Shown here in pieces: positions 27,131-36,024 of a DNA stretch of 64,000 nucleotides. The notes under the pieces are model-generated. The model saw only the letters and a list, made by a program, of their open reading frames with translations. It was not told where the DNA came from and did not search any database. Position 1 is the first letter of the stretch, and every line of letters starts with the position of its first letter. The position numbers and the translations under genes were made by a program. Source of the DNA: Mongoliimonas terrestris (GTDB taxonomy: Bacteria; Pseudomonadota; Alphaproteobacteria; Rhizobiales; Pleomorphomonadaceae); contig NZ_MSIG01000015.1 in the NCBI RefSeq assembly GCF_001927285.1, positions 1 through 64,000 of the forward strand. The letters run 5' to 3'.

Positions 27131-27840
27131 GCCCGCGTCTCCTGGCCCCGTTCGGCCCAGCCGGAGATGAAGCCGAAGGCGATCGACGACACCATGGAGA
27201 GCACCAGATAGATCATGCAGGCGACGAAGAAGAAGAGGAAGGGCTCCTTCGTGTTGCCGACGGCCACGTTCGTGTTGCGCAGGATGTCGCTGAGCCCGAT
27301 GACCGACACGAGGGCGGTGTCCTTCAGGAGGATGAGCCAGAGGTTGGAAAGGCCCGGCAGCGCCAGCCGCACCAGCTGCGGCAGGATGACCAGCCGCATG
27401 GTCTTGATGCGGTTGAGGCCGAGCGCCTGGGCGCCTTCGTACTGCCCGGCCGGAATGCCGCGAAAGGCCGAGAGGAAGACCTCGCTCGCATAGGACGAGA
27501 AGACCAGCGACAGGGCGAACAGGCCGGCGACGAAGCCGTTCACCTCCGTCGGCTGACCGAACAGCCGCTGGGTGAAGGCCGAGAGGGCGATCTGGCCGCC
27601 GTAGTAGATGAGGAAGAGGGTCAGGAGTTCCGGCAGGCCGCGGAACAGGGTGGTGTAGATGTTGGCGCCGGCCCGCAGATACGCGTCCTCGCTGGTCTTG
27701 GCGAGCGCCACCAGGAAGCCGAGGGCGAGGCCGAACGGCAAGGTCGAGGCCGCCAGCGAGACGGTGACCCAGACGCCGGACGCGATCTCGTCGCCCCAGC
27801 CCGTCGGGCCGAACGAAAGGAGACTGAGGGCTTCGTTCAT
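27127..27840 (-). CDS. Polar amino-acid ABC transporter permease (HisQ type)
   Basis: A 237-residue inner-membrane permease that would pair with the HisM-type protein. The EAA loop lies in FRGIPAGQYEGAQALGLNRI. The segment ETLFRGLPELL-like (TTLFRGLPELLTLFLIYYGG) is typical of the histidine/arginine group. The gene follows the periplasmic binding protein gene by 128 bases. Confidence 0.92.
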   Translation of the reverse strand: MNEALSLLSFGPTGWGDEIASGVWVTVSLAASTLPFGLALGFLVALAKTSEDAYLRAGANIYTTLFRGLPELLTLFLIYYGGQIALSAFTQRLFGQPTEVNGFVAGLFALSLVFSSYASEVFLSAFRGIPAGQYEGAQALGLNRIKTMRLVILPQLVRLALPGLSNLWLILLKDTALVSVIGLSDILRNTNVAVGNTKEPFLFFFVACMIYLVLSMVSSIAFGFISGWAERGQETRA

Positions 27841-27968
27841 CGCGGATACCCTGTTCCCATCAACGGGTCACGGCCGGAACGGGTCACGGCCGGACAGGGC
27901 GCCCGGCCGTGACGATCGGCGGTCGACCGGGAGGCGGCGGGGTCGCCGCGCCCCGGCGCCGGACGGCG

Positions 27969-28748
27969 TCAGCCGCCGTAGACGTCGAAGTCGAAGTACT
28001 GCTTGTTGATGGTCTCGTAGGTGCCGTTCTGACGGATCGCCTCGATGGCGGCGTTGAACTTCTCCTGGAGCGCGGTGTCCTCCTTGCGAAGGGCGATGCC
28101 CGCGCCCTCGCCGTGGATCTCCTGCACCGGCGTGATGGTGCCGACGATCTTGCAGCAGGCGCCCGCCTCGGATTCCACCCAGTCGGAGAGCACCACCACG
28201 TCGTCCACCACGGCGTCCAGACGGCCGTTCTCCAGGTCGAGCTTGTACTCGTCCGCGGTCGGGTAGAGCTTGACGTCGCTCTGCGTGAGATACTGCTCGG
28301 CGTAGGTGGAGTGGGTGGTGGAGGACTGGGCGCCGACGGCGAGATCCTTCAGGTCCTCGGCGGTGATGCCGGTGACCGGCGAGTCCTTCGGCACGGCCAC
28401 GGCCGGCGGGGTGTTGTAGTACTTGTTGGTGAAGGCGACGGACTTCTTCCGCTCCTCGTTGATCGACATGGACGCGATGATGGCGTCGAACTTGCCGGCA
28501 AGGAGGGCCGGGATGATGCCGTCCCAGTCCTGGACGACGAACTCGCACTCCACCTTCATCTCGGCGCAGAGCGCCTTGGCGATGTCGACGTCGAAGCCCT
28601 TCAGTTCGCCATTGGCATCCTGGAAGTTGAAGGGCGGGTAGGCCCCTTCGGTGCCGATGCGGACCTTCGTGATGTCCTGGGCGACGGCGCCGCCGACGAG
28701 GGTGGCGAGCACGGTGGCCGCGAGGGCGACGGTCTTGAGCATGCGCAT
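27969..28748 (-). CDS. Periplasmic polar amino-acid binding protein
   Basis: A 259-residue substrate-binding protein of family 3. It has a signal peptide cleaved after VAQ near residue 24 and the family pattern RIGTEGAYPPFNFQDANGELKGFDVDIAKAL (in part) at the start of the mature protein. Similar proteins bind lysine, arginine, ornithine or histidine. It heads a transcript with two permease genes. The start at 28748 gives a normal signal peptide. The tail region includes two adjacent cysteines (GACCK), seen in the arginine/ornithine subgroup. Confidence 0.92.
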   Translation of the reverse strand: MRMLKTVALAATVLATLVGGAVAQDITKVRIGTEGAYPPFNFQDANGELKGFDVDIAKALCAEMKVECEFVVQDWDGIIPALLAGKFDAIIASMSINEERKKSVAFTNKYYNTPPAVAVPKDSPVTGITAEDLKDLAVGAQSSTTHSTYAEQYLTQSDVKLYPTADEYKLDLENGRLDAVVDDVVVLSDWVESEAGACCKIVGTITPVQEIHGEGAGIALRKEDTALQEKFNAAIEAIRQNGTYETINKQYFDFDVYGG

Positions 28749-29092
28749 GAAAACCCCACTGTTCCATCTCCGCGGGCGTCTCTTCCGTCGTCGACGACAT
28801 CGGGGATGAGGCAAGAGAAGCCGCGGACTTTTGTTGTTCTGGTTCGCGTCTCGTGCCCGAAAAGCCGCGGTCCGGGACCGTGGCAACGGGCACTTGCGGC
28901 GCATTGTCATCCATGATTCCGATGACATGCAATGTCTTAAATCTCACAAGGCAGTCCTGTCCCGCATAAGGATCGCGGGCCGTCGCGGGTGACGTCGGGG
29001 CAGGTGGAGCGTGACGATTGAGACGGATGGGATGGGTGGCCGGCCTCTCACCGATGCCGAGCCAGAGCCTGCGGCTCGCACCGCCCGCCCGC
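28749..29092. other. Upstream region of the amino-acid transporter genes
   Basis: About 340 bases before the REP-B copies, with no supported gene. It should include the promoter of the binding-protein gene. A short AT-richer stretch around 28905–28960 is visible but no clear promoter boxes or riboswitch. Confidence 0.5.
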
Positions 29093-29462
29093 TCGACCCT
29101 CCACCGTCGACCGTCATCCCGGCGAAGGCCGGGATCCAACCGTCGGTGTTGTGTCCGCGCCGGCGCGGCCGTGGCTGCCGTCGGTTGGGCCCCGGCTTTC
29201 GCCGGGGTGACGACCTGGGGACGTGAACCGACCAATCATCCGAACCGCGCCGCCCTCCCGGGCCCGATCCACCCTCCACCGTCATCCCGGCGAAGGCCGG
29301 GATCCAATCGTCAGGGTCGTGTCCGCATCGGCGCGGACCTAACCGCCGTCGGTTGGGCCCCGGCTTTCGCCGGGGTGACGACCTGGAGTGAACCGACCGA
29401 TCATCCGAACCGCGCCGCCCTCCAGGGCCCGATCCGCGCTCCACCGTCATCCCGGCGAAGGG
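29093..29462. repeat. REP-B repeats in tandem, about two and a half copies
   Basis: Arms CATCCCGGCGAAGGCCGGGA and CCCCGGCTTTCGCCGGGGTG alternate with a period of about 175–180 bases, separated by CCGACCAATCATCCGAACCGC-like spacers that also occur, inverted, in the array at 12.9–13.7 kb. The last copy runs to the stop codon of moeA. No gene is present. Confidence 0.88.
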
Positions 29463-29467
29463 TCGGA

Positions 29468-30745
29468 TCAGGGGAAGAAGCCGGCGAAGGGCATGAAGGC
29501 GACGAGGTCGCCGGCCTTGACGGAGGTGACCGGCTCGGGGATGTCGACGAAGCCGTCGGCTTCGCGAAGGCCGGTGATGAGGCCGGAGCCGTCGCGGGCG
29601 AACTTCTCCACGCGCAGGGTGCCGTCGTCGCCGCTCACAAGGATGGCGCGGAGGAACTCCCGACGGTCGGGCTTCTTGGACCGGATCTCGAAGGCGGCCG
29701 GCAGCGGATAGCGCACCGGTTCGCGCCAGGACGCCCCTTCCAGGCGCGAGAGCAGCGGCAGGCCGTAGAGCAGGAAGCAGGCGAACACCGCGACCGGATT
29801 GCCCGGCAGGCCGAGGAAGACGCAGTCGCCCACCTGGCCGAGGGTCATGGGCCGGCCGGGCTTGACGGCGATCTGCCAGAGGTGGCGGCGGCCGACCTCG
29901 TCGAGCGCGGTGACCACGTGATCCTCCTCGCCGCGCGACGCCCCGCCGGAGGTGATGATCACGTCGTGGGTGGCAGCAGCGGCCACGATGGCGTCTCGGA
30001 TCGCCTCGAACCGGTCCGGCAGCACGCCGAGGTCGGTGACGTCGGCGCCCGCCTTGCCAAGGAGGCTGGTGATCAGGGCGTGGTTGCTGTCGTAGACCTG
30101 ACCGGGCTCGATGGGCTGGCCGGCGCGGACGATCTCGTCGCCGGTGGAGAGGATGGCGACCTTCAGGCGGCGGCGGACCGCCACCGTCTCCCGCCCGAGG
30201 GACGCGAGGGCCGCGACGTCCTGCGGGCGGAGGCGGGTGCCCTCCCCCATCACCAGCGTGCCGGCCTTCAGGTCCTCGCCGGCGCGGCGGCGGTTGGCGC
30301 CGGGCTTCAGGCCGGGCGGCACGATGACGAAGGCGGCGCCGTCTTGGGCATGGGTTTCGCAGTCCTCCTGCATGGCGACCGTGTCGGTGCCGGCCGGCAT
30401 GGCGGCGCCGGTGAAGATGCGCACGGCGGCACCTGGGGGCACCGGAGCGGCGCGCCGATGGCCGGCGGCGACCCGGTCGATGACGGGGAAGAAGCCGCCG
30501 GTCGCCTCGAAGGACGCGGACCCATAGGCGTAGCCGTCCACCGCCGCGTTGTCGGAGAGCGGCACGTCGCGGGGGGCAAGGACGGTCTCGGCGAGAACAC
30601 GGCCCCCAGCGTCGATCACCGGAACCGTCTCCGCTGTGGCCACCGGCCCGACCCGGTCGAGGATCAGGGCGAGCGCCTCCTCGTGGGTCATCCGCTCCTT
30701 GTCGGTCAGGAAGCAGTCGTCGAGCAGGCGGCGGTTGGCTGTCAT
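29468..30745 (-). CDS. moeA: Molybdopterin molybdenumtransferase MoeA
   Basis: A 425-residue protein that inserts molybdate into adenylylated molybdopterin. Family segments seen are SDNAAVDGYAYG, FTGAAMPAGTDTVAMQE, LSTGDEIVRAGQPIEPGQVYDSN, SGGASRGEEDHV and FLGLPGNPVAVFACF. The length is normal. The gene follows mobA–mobB by 15 bases on the same strand, so they share a transcript for molybdenum cofactor maturation. Confidence 0.95.
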   Translation of the reverse strand: MTANRRLLDDCFLTDKERMTHEEALALILDRVGPVATAETVPVIDAGGRVLAETVLAPRDVPLSDNAAVDGYAYGSASFEATGGFFPVIDRVAAGHRRAAPVPPGAAVRIFTGAAMPAGTDTVAMQEDCETHAQDGAAFVIVPPGLKPGANRRRAGEDLKAGTLVMGEGTRLRPQDVAALASLGRETVAVRRRLKVAILSTGDEIVRAGQPIEPGQVYDSNHALITSLLGKAGADVTDLGVLPDRFEAIRDAIVAAAATHDVIITSGGASRGEEDHVVTALDEVGRRHLWQIAVKPGRPMTLGQVGDCVFLGLPGNPVAVFACFLLYGLPLLSRLEGASWREPVRYPLPAAFEIRSKKPDRREFLRAILVSGDDGTLRVEKFARDGSGLITGLREADGFVDIPEPVTSVKAGDLVAFMPFAGFFP

Positions 30746-30760
30746 CGGGGTCCGAAAGGC

Positions 30761-31951
30761 TCAGGGCTTGCGGGTGACGAGGAAGCTGGCGAGCGCCTCC
30801 ACCTCGTTGAGATTGAAGACGGGAATGCTGGCGCGCACCGTATGGTCCGCCGCGATGGCGATCACGTGCGGATCGGCCGGATGGAGCGGATCGTGGCGGG
30901 CGGCGGCGGTGCGGCGGACCTCCACCTTGGGGATGGCGGCGGTCTTCCAGCCCTCCACCAGAACGATGTCCGCTGGATCGAGCCGGGCGAGCACGGCCTC
31001 CAGCGACGGCTCGTCCTCGGGCGCGGCCAGTTCCTGCATGATCGCCACCCGGCGGGCGGAGACGAGCGCGGTCTGGGTGGCGCCGGCCTCCCGGTGGCGG
31101 AAGCTGTCGGTGCCCGGCTGGTCGATGTCGAAGGCGTGGTGGGCGTGCTTGACGGTCGCGACCGTGTGGCCGCGCGCGGTGAGATCGGCGACGAGGCGGG
31201 TGACGAGGGTGGTCTTGCCGCTGTTCTTCCAGCCGGCGAAGCCGACCACGACGCCGTGCTGCTGCAGCGGCGTCTTGCTGGAGCGATCGAGATCGGCCTG
31301 GAAGGCCAACGCCTTGGCGATCTCCTCGGCCTCGATGAGTTCGCTCGGGGTGTTGACGTTGAAGAAGCTGTCGACCGTGCGATCGCCGACCCGGATGGGC
31401 GGGAAATGGACGGTGTTGTGCTGGCGCGTCTCCACGAAGGCGCCGACCTTGCGGTTGCCGCCGTCGAGGAAGTGCTTGAGCTCGGCCCGGAGCGCCATGG
31501 GCCAGAGGCCGAACACCGGGTGGGTGCCGTCGTCGGAGGCGGCGATCACCACCGTGCGGGCCGAAAATGCAGCGTCCAGAAGGCTTTGCGCGAGACCTTC
31601 GGGGAAGAAGGGCGTGTCGGCCGCCGCCGTGACGATGAAATCCGCCTCCGGATGGCGGATCGCCGCATAGTCCATGGCGGCGAGGACGCCGGCAAGCGGG
31701 CCGGGGAAATCGTGCAGGCTGTCGGGCACCACCGGCAGGCCGAAGCTGGAGAAGCGGCTCGGGTCGCCGTTGGCGTTGATGATGAGGACGTCGGCCTCGG
31801 CGGCGAGGCGGTCGATCACGTGGGCGATCATCGGCCGGCCGGCGAGGAGCCTCAACCCCTTGTCGCCGCCGCCCATTCTGGACGAACGGCCTCCGGCCAG
31901 GATGCAGCCGACGACCTTCGGACGGCGCGAGGCGGTGTGGGTGTCGATCAT
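30761..31951 (-). CDS. mobAB: Bifunctional MobA–MobB fusion, molybdenum cofactor guanylyltransferase
   Basis: A 396-residue fusion. The N-terminal half (about 1–200) is MobA, with the nucleotidyltransferase signature LAGGRSSRMGGGDKGL and a later DTPFFP metal site. It attaches GMP to Mo-molybdopterin. The C-terminal half (about 225–396) is MobB, a GTP-binding partner with Walker A motif GWKNSGKTTLVT. Fusion of the two is known in alphaproteobacteria and implies the bis-MGD cofactor of DMSO-reductase-type enzymes. No clear ribosome-binding site precedes ATG 31951, so the start is less certain than the identity. Confidence 0.93.
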   Translation of the reverse strand: MIDTHTASRRPKVVGCILAGGRSSRMGGGDKGLRLLAGRPMIAHVIDRLAAEADVLIINANGDPSRFSSFGLPVVPDSLHDFPGPLAGVLAAMDYAAIRHPEADFIVTAAADTPFFPEGLAQSLLDAAFSARTVVIAASDDGTHPVFGLWPMALRAELKHFLDGGNRKVGAFVETRQHNTVHFPPIRVGDRTVDSFFNVNTPSELIEAEEIAKALAFQADLDRSSKTPLQQHGVVVGFAGWKNSGKTTLVTRLVADLTARGHTVATVKHAHHAFDIDQPGTDSFRHREAGATQTALVSARRVAIMQELAAPEDEPSLEAVLARLDPADIVLVEGWKTAAIPKVEVRRTAAARHDPLHPADPHVIAIAADHTVRASIPVFNLNEVEALASFLVTRKP

Positions 31952-32145
31952 GGGAGGAACCCTAGGGTGAGTGGGGCCGTGGATGCAAGGCGGCGCGCCG
32001 GGTCGGGGCGCCGCAGGCTCGCCGGCAGCCTGCGGCCGCTGGCTTGCGCCGACCTTGATCCGGCCGCGCCCCGCGCGGCCCGGCCGCGTTGACCGACCGG
32101 CGCCGAGGGCATAGCTAGGGAGGGAAGAGATGGACGGAGTTGACA

Positions 32146-33315
32146 ATGGCCGGGCCGAGCAAGACTGACGTGCTTTCGGAGCTGAAGCGGATCCGCGATC
32201 CGCTCTCCGGAGGGGACATCGTGACGAGCGGCATGGTGTCGGACATTTTCGTCAACGACGGGCGGGTGATGTTCTCGCTGACGGTTCCGGCCGATAAGGC
32301 ACGGGAACTGGAGGGTTTTCGCCGGGACGTTGAGACCGCCGTGAAGGCGATCGCCGGGGTGGAGCGGGCGATGGTGGCGCTCACCGCCGACGTGAAGCCG
32401 GGCGCCCGGCCGGCGGCGGCGCCGGCCCCGAAGGGCGGCGGGCAGGACCACGGGCACGGGCATTCGCACGGACACTCCCATGCGCCGGGCGGCGGGCAGG
32501 CGCAGAAGCCGGGGGTGCCGGGGGTGCGCTTCATCGTGGCGGTGGCGTCCGGCAAGGGCGGCGTCGGCAAGTCGACGACCGCCGTCAACCTCGCCCTCGG
32601 ACTGGCGGCCAACGGCCAGCGGGTCGGCATCCTGGACGCCGACATCTACGGGCCGTCGGTGCCGCGGCTGATGCGTCTTTCCGGCCGGCCGCAAGTCGTC
32701 GAAGGGCGGATCCTGAAGCCGATGGAGAATTACGGCCTGAAGGTCATGTCGATCGGCTTCCTGGTGGAAGAAGAGACGCCGATGATCTGGCGCGGGCCGA
32801 TGGTGGTCTCGGCCATTACGCAGATGCTGCGGGAGGTTGCCTGGGGCGATCTCGACGTGCTGATCGTCGACATGCCGCCCGGCACCGGCGACGCGCAGCT
32901 GACGATGGCCCAGCAGGTGCCGCTGGCCGGCACGGTGATCGTCTCCACGCCGCAGGATCTGGCGCTGATCGACGCGCGCCGGGGCGTCGCCATGTTCAAG
33001 AAGGTCGAGGTCCCGGTGCTCGGGATCGTTGAAAACATGAGCTATTTCGTCTGTCCGCACTGCGGCGGGCGGTCCGACGTGTTCGGCCACGGCGGTGCCC
33101 GGCACGAGGCGGACCGGATCGGCGTGCCCTTCCTCGGCGAGGTGCCGCTGGAACTAAAGATCCGCGAGACCTCGGACGCCGGCCTGCCGGTGGTGGCGAC
33201 GGAGCCGGATGGGCCGCACGCGGCGGTGTACAGGTCGATCGCCGCCTCGGTGTGGCAGACGCTGACGGGCGAGACGCCGGTGCGGCGGGCGGCGCCGCGC
33301 ATCGTCATCGAGTGA
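32146..33315 (+). CDS. mrp: Mrp/ApbC family iron–sulfur cluster carrier ATPase
   Basis: A 389-residue P-loop protein. The N-terminal MIP18/DUF59 domain covers about residues 5–85, followed by a His/Gly-rich linker (GHGHSHGHSHAPGG, about 102–116). The deviant Walker A SGKGGVGKSTT starts at about residue 135 and the C-terminal cluster-binding CPHCGG is present. Mrp proteins assemble and pass [4Fe-4S] clusters to target enzymes in the cytoplasm. The start at 32146 has GGAG six bases upstream. The His-rich linker is an uncommon embellishment that could bind metal. Confidence 0.94.
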   Translation: MAGPSKTDVLSELKRIRDPLSGGDIVTSGMVSDIFVNDGRVMFSLTVPADKARELEGFRRDVETAVKAIAGVERAMVALTADVKPGARPAAAPAPKGGGQDHGHGHSHGHSHAPGGGQAQKPGVPGVRFIVAVASGKGGVGKSTTAVNLALGLAANGQRVGILDADIYGPSVPRLMRLSGRPQVVEGRILKPMENYGLKVMSIGFLVEEETPMIWRGPMVVSAITQMLREVAWGDLDVLIVDMPPGTGDAQLTMAQQVPLAGTVIVSTPQDLALIDARRGVAMFKKVEVPVLGIVENMSYFVCPHCGGRSDVFGHGGARHEADRIGVPFLGEVPLELKIRETSDAGLPVVATEPDGPHAAVYRSIAASVWQTLTGETPVRRAAPRIVIE

Positions 33316-33344
33316 CGATCGGGGATAATCTGTCGCGGTTTGGA

Positions 33345-33438
33345 GCGGGTCTGTAGCGGCTTGTAGCCGGGCCTGTAGGGGCTTGGCGGATGCCATGTAG
33401 CGGCTTGTCGCCGGGTGTAGCCGTATTGTAGCCGACGG
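33345..33438. repeat. Short direct repeats TGTAGCGGCTTG between convergent genes
   Basis: Variants of TGTAGCGGCTTGTAGCCGGG occur several times in about 90 bases after the mrp stop. They include TGTAGGGGCTTGG, TGTAGCGGCTTGTCGCCGGG and TTGTAGCCGACGG. No hairpin with a T tract is apparent. Confidence 0.6.
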
Positions 33439-34671
33439 TCAGCCGGCGCGGCGGACGGCTATGCCGGCGAGGAGGCTCAGCACCGCCGCGACGGCCATGA
33501 TGACCACCATGGCGAAGGGCGTTCCGGTCCAGACGGTGATGAGGAGCGCCCCGGCAAGGGCGCTCGCCCCGGCGCCCACCCCCATCTGGAAGCTGCCGGC
33601 GAGACCGGAGGCGGCGCCGGCAAGGTCCGGCCGGACGCTGACCGCGCCGGCGATGGCCGACGGCAGGGTGATGCCGTTGGCAACGGCGATGCCCACCATG
33701 GGGCCGAACAGCGCCATCGGATGCATGATGCCTGCAGCGAACAGCAGCGCCATGGCGAGTACGCTCAAAAGTTGCAGGAGGTTGCCGCCGGTGATGAAGA
33801 GGGCGACGCCGTAGCGGGCGGCGTAGCGGCCGGAGAGAAAGTTGCCGACGAGATAGCCGCCGGAGACGGTGAGGAAGTAGACGCCGTACATGGCCGGCGA
33901 GACATGCATCAGCACCGACACCACGTAGGGCGCGCCGCCGAGGAAGGCGAAGTAGACCGCCGAGGCGAAGGTGGAGACGCACACATAGCCCCAGAAGAGC
34001 CGCGACCGGCCGAGGGCGCCCCACTGGGCGACCAGTTCGCGGGCGGTGATAGTGCGCCCGACGTTCGGGTTCGTCTCGTGAAGGCCGAGGATGGTGGCGA
34101 CGAGGATGCCGGCGCCGAACACCACGAGCACGGCGAAGCTCGCCCACCAGTCGGCCACCTCCTGCAGCACCCCGCCGATCAGCGGCGCCACCATGGGGGC
34201 GACCGACATGCCCATGGTGACATAGCCGATCATGGAGGCGGCGCGGTCGCGGTCGTAGATGTCGCGGACGATCGCCCGCGACAGGGCCATGCCGGTGCAG
34301 CCGCCGGCGCCCTGGAGGATGCGGGCGGCGATCATCACCTCGATGGAGGGGGCGACGAGGGCGAGGGCCGAACCGACGGTGAAAAGGGCGAAGCCGCCGA
34401 TTGCCACCGGCCGGCGGCCGTAGCGGTCCGACAGGGGGCCGACGATCACCTGGGCGAGCCCGGTCGCCAGCAGGTAGAGCGAGAGGGTGAGCTGGACCTT
34501 GGCGTAGGTGGTGTCGAAGGCCTCGGCGAGGCGGGGCATCGACGGCATGTAGATGTTGATGGCGACCGCGTTGACCGCCGCCATGGCGACCAGGAGCAGG
34601 ATGTGCGGCCGGCGCGACGGCGGCAGGGCCGCGCCGTCGACGGCGAGAGCAGGCTCGGGCCGGTCAGCCAA
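33439..34671 (-). CDS. Bcr/CflA family multidrug efflux MFS transporter
   Basis: A 410-residue MFS drug/proton antiporter with twelve membrane segments. The family pattern is IYMPSMPRLAEAFD in the first helix, GPLSDRYGRRPVAIGG after helix 2 and RILQGAGGCTGMALSRAIVRDIYDR in helices 4–5. Substrates are likely drugs or sulfonamides, but this cannot be read from sequence. Its start overlaps the end of the EamA-type gene by eight bases, so the two transporters are co-transcribed. Confidence 0.92.
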   Translation of the reverse strand: MADRPEPALAVDGAALPPSRRPHILLLVAMAAVNAVAINIYMPSMPRLAEAFDTTYAKVQLTLSLYLLATGLAQVIVGPLSDRYGRRPVAIGGFALFTVGSALALVAPSIEVMIAARILQGAGGCTGMALSRAIVRDIYDRDRAASMIGYVTMGMSVAPMVAPLIGGVLQEVADWWASFAVLVVFGAGILVATILGLHETNPNVGRTITARELVAQWGALGRSRLFWGYVCVSTFASAVYFAFLGGAPYVVSVLMHVSPAMYGVYFLTVSGGYLVGNFLSGRYAARYGVALFITGGNLLQLLSVLAMALLFAAGIMHPMALFGPMVGIAVANGITLPSAIAGAVSVRPDLAGAASGLAGSFQMGVGAGASALAGALLITVWTGTPFAMVVIMAVAAVLSLLAGIAVRRAG

Positions 34672-35689
34672 CGGGCGTCTCCTCGGACGGGCGGACGACG
34701 CCGGGGCGCGGGTTGGCGGGATCGCGCGGCAGGGCGCCCGCCGGCCCGGGCTCGGCGGCGGCGGCCATGCTGGTCTTCAGGTGGAGCTGGCGTTCGCGCA
34801 GGAACGTATAGACCCCCGCCCCCACCACGATGGCGATGCCGAGGAGGGTCGGCCCGTCGGGCACGTCGCCCCAGACCAGATAGCCGATGACGATGGCGTA
34901 GACGATGAAGGAATAGCGGAAGGGCGACACGATGGAGACGTCGCCGCTGCGCATGGCGATGATGATGAAGATGAAGCCGCCGATGAGGAAGAGGCCGCTG
35001 CCGAGGGTGAGCAGCGCCTCGTGGCCGGTCATCAGCCGCCACTCCTCGCCGAGCGCCATGCCGGCGCCGGACACCATGACGGCGAAGGCCGTGGTGGCGG
35101 TGATGAAGAGCGTGGGCGTGGACGCCGGGATGCGGCGGGTCATCAGGTCGCGGAGGACGACGAGGCCGACGGAGGCGAGCGCCATCAGCGACCAGATGCC
35201 GAAGCCCTCCGCGCCCGGCCGGACGATGATGAGGATGCCGAGAAAGCCGACGAGCACGGCGGTCCAGCGGCGCCAGCCCACCTTCTCGCCGAGGAAGACG
35301 GCGCCGGCCGCGGTGATCATCAGGGGCGCCGCCTGGGCGATGGTGCTGCCGACGGCGATCGGGATGTGGAGGAGCGCGGAGAGATAGAGGAGTGTCGCCG
35401 CCACCTCGCCGAAGATCCGGAGGCCGAGGGCGGCGGAGAGATGCTGACGGGCGTTGCGCAGGGCGCCGAACCAGACGGCGGCCACGCCGACGAACACCAC
35501 CGAGGCGACGCCGCGCCAGAAGATGACCTGCCCGAGCGGCAGCGTCTCGCCGGCCGCCTTCACCAGGGTGTCGTTGAGAATGAAGCAGAGGCAGCAGACG
35601 AGCATCGCCAGGATGCCGCGGACGTTGTCGCGGAAATCGGACGAGGGGGACGGCGGCGACGCGGATGAGGAGGAGGACACGGGAGGCAA
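34664..35689 (-). CDS. EamA/DMT family transporter
   Basis: A 341-residue protein with ten membrane segments in two EamA repeats (about residues 22–155 and 165–300), preceded by a Ser/Pro-rich cytoplasmic lead and followed by a 40-residue hydrophilic tail. The family exports metabolites such as amino acids or nucleosides. The first repeat ends in PLMITAAGAVFLGEKVGWRRW, a typical DMT signature. It is the first gene of a two-transporter operon. The substrate is unknown. Confidence 0.9.
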   Translation of the reverse strand: MPPVSSSSSASPPSPSSDFRDNVRGILAMLVCCLCFILNDTLVKAAGETLPLGQVIFWRGVASVVFVGVAAVWFGALRNARQHLSAALGLRIFGEVAATLLYLSALLHIPIAVGSTIAQAAPLMITAAGAVFLGEKVGWRRWTAVLVGFLGILIIVRPGAEGFGIWSLMALASVGLVVLRDLMTRRIPASTPTLFITATTAFAVMVSGAGMALGEEWRLMTGHEALLTLGSGLFLIGGFIFIIIAMRSGDVSIVSPFRYSFIVYAIVIGYLVWGDVPDGPTLLGIAIVVGAGVYTFLRERQLHLKTSMAAAAEPGPAGALPRDPANPRPGVVRPSEETPVG

Positions 35690-36024
35690 CGGATACCGAT
35701 GGTGGGATGCCGCGGCGAGCTGTCCGCGTCAGGGGCCGACGCAGCGGCGGCCGGCCGGGCGCACCTTCGTCGTTTGCGCCCGTCTGGACAAGATCGGAAG
35801 TTTGCGCGAGGGCGGGCTGTTTCGGGCACCACAATGGGTCGGAAGGCCAAGGATCGCAGCGACACTTAATCGTAGAAGCAGAATTCCACACAGGAGCACA
35901 TTATCGTAGTAACGTTCAATACTACATGTCTAGAACACATGTATCGCAGCTTATCAGGGGTGGGCGCGAGTGATTTCTCGCGCCCGATACACAGATGATA
36001 AGCGGGATCGCTCTTCGTCGTTGG
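35690..36024. other. GC-poor intergenic segment with nested inverted repeats
   Basis: The GC content falls noticeably from about 35860. An inverted repeat ACATGT…ACATGT lies near 35928–35943. At 35941–36002 interleaved arms are visible: GTATCG pairs with CGATAC, CTTATCA pairs with TGATAAG, and the perfect hairpin GGGCGCGAG/CTCGCGCCC (35962–35985) lies inside. The structure sits just after the DUF3892 stop codon on the minus strand and may act as its 3' end. No gene is supported in the stretch. Confidence 0.6.

Noticed and set aside
29018..32092. Open frame of over 1000 codons on the plus strand over moeA and mobAB
   Set aside because: It crosses REP-B repeats and lies antisense to clear molybdenum cofactor genes. 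It has the low-complexity composition of a shadow frame.
32130..32168. Short open frame ATGGACGGAGTTGACAATGG just before mrp
   Set aside because: It is only 12 codons and overlaps the mrp start. It may be a leader by chance; nothing supports a product.
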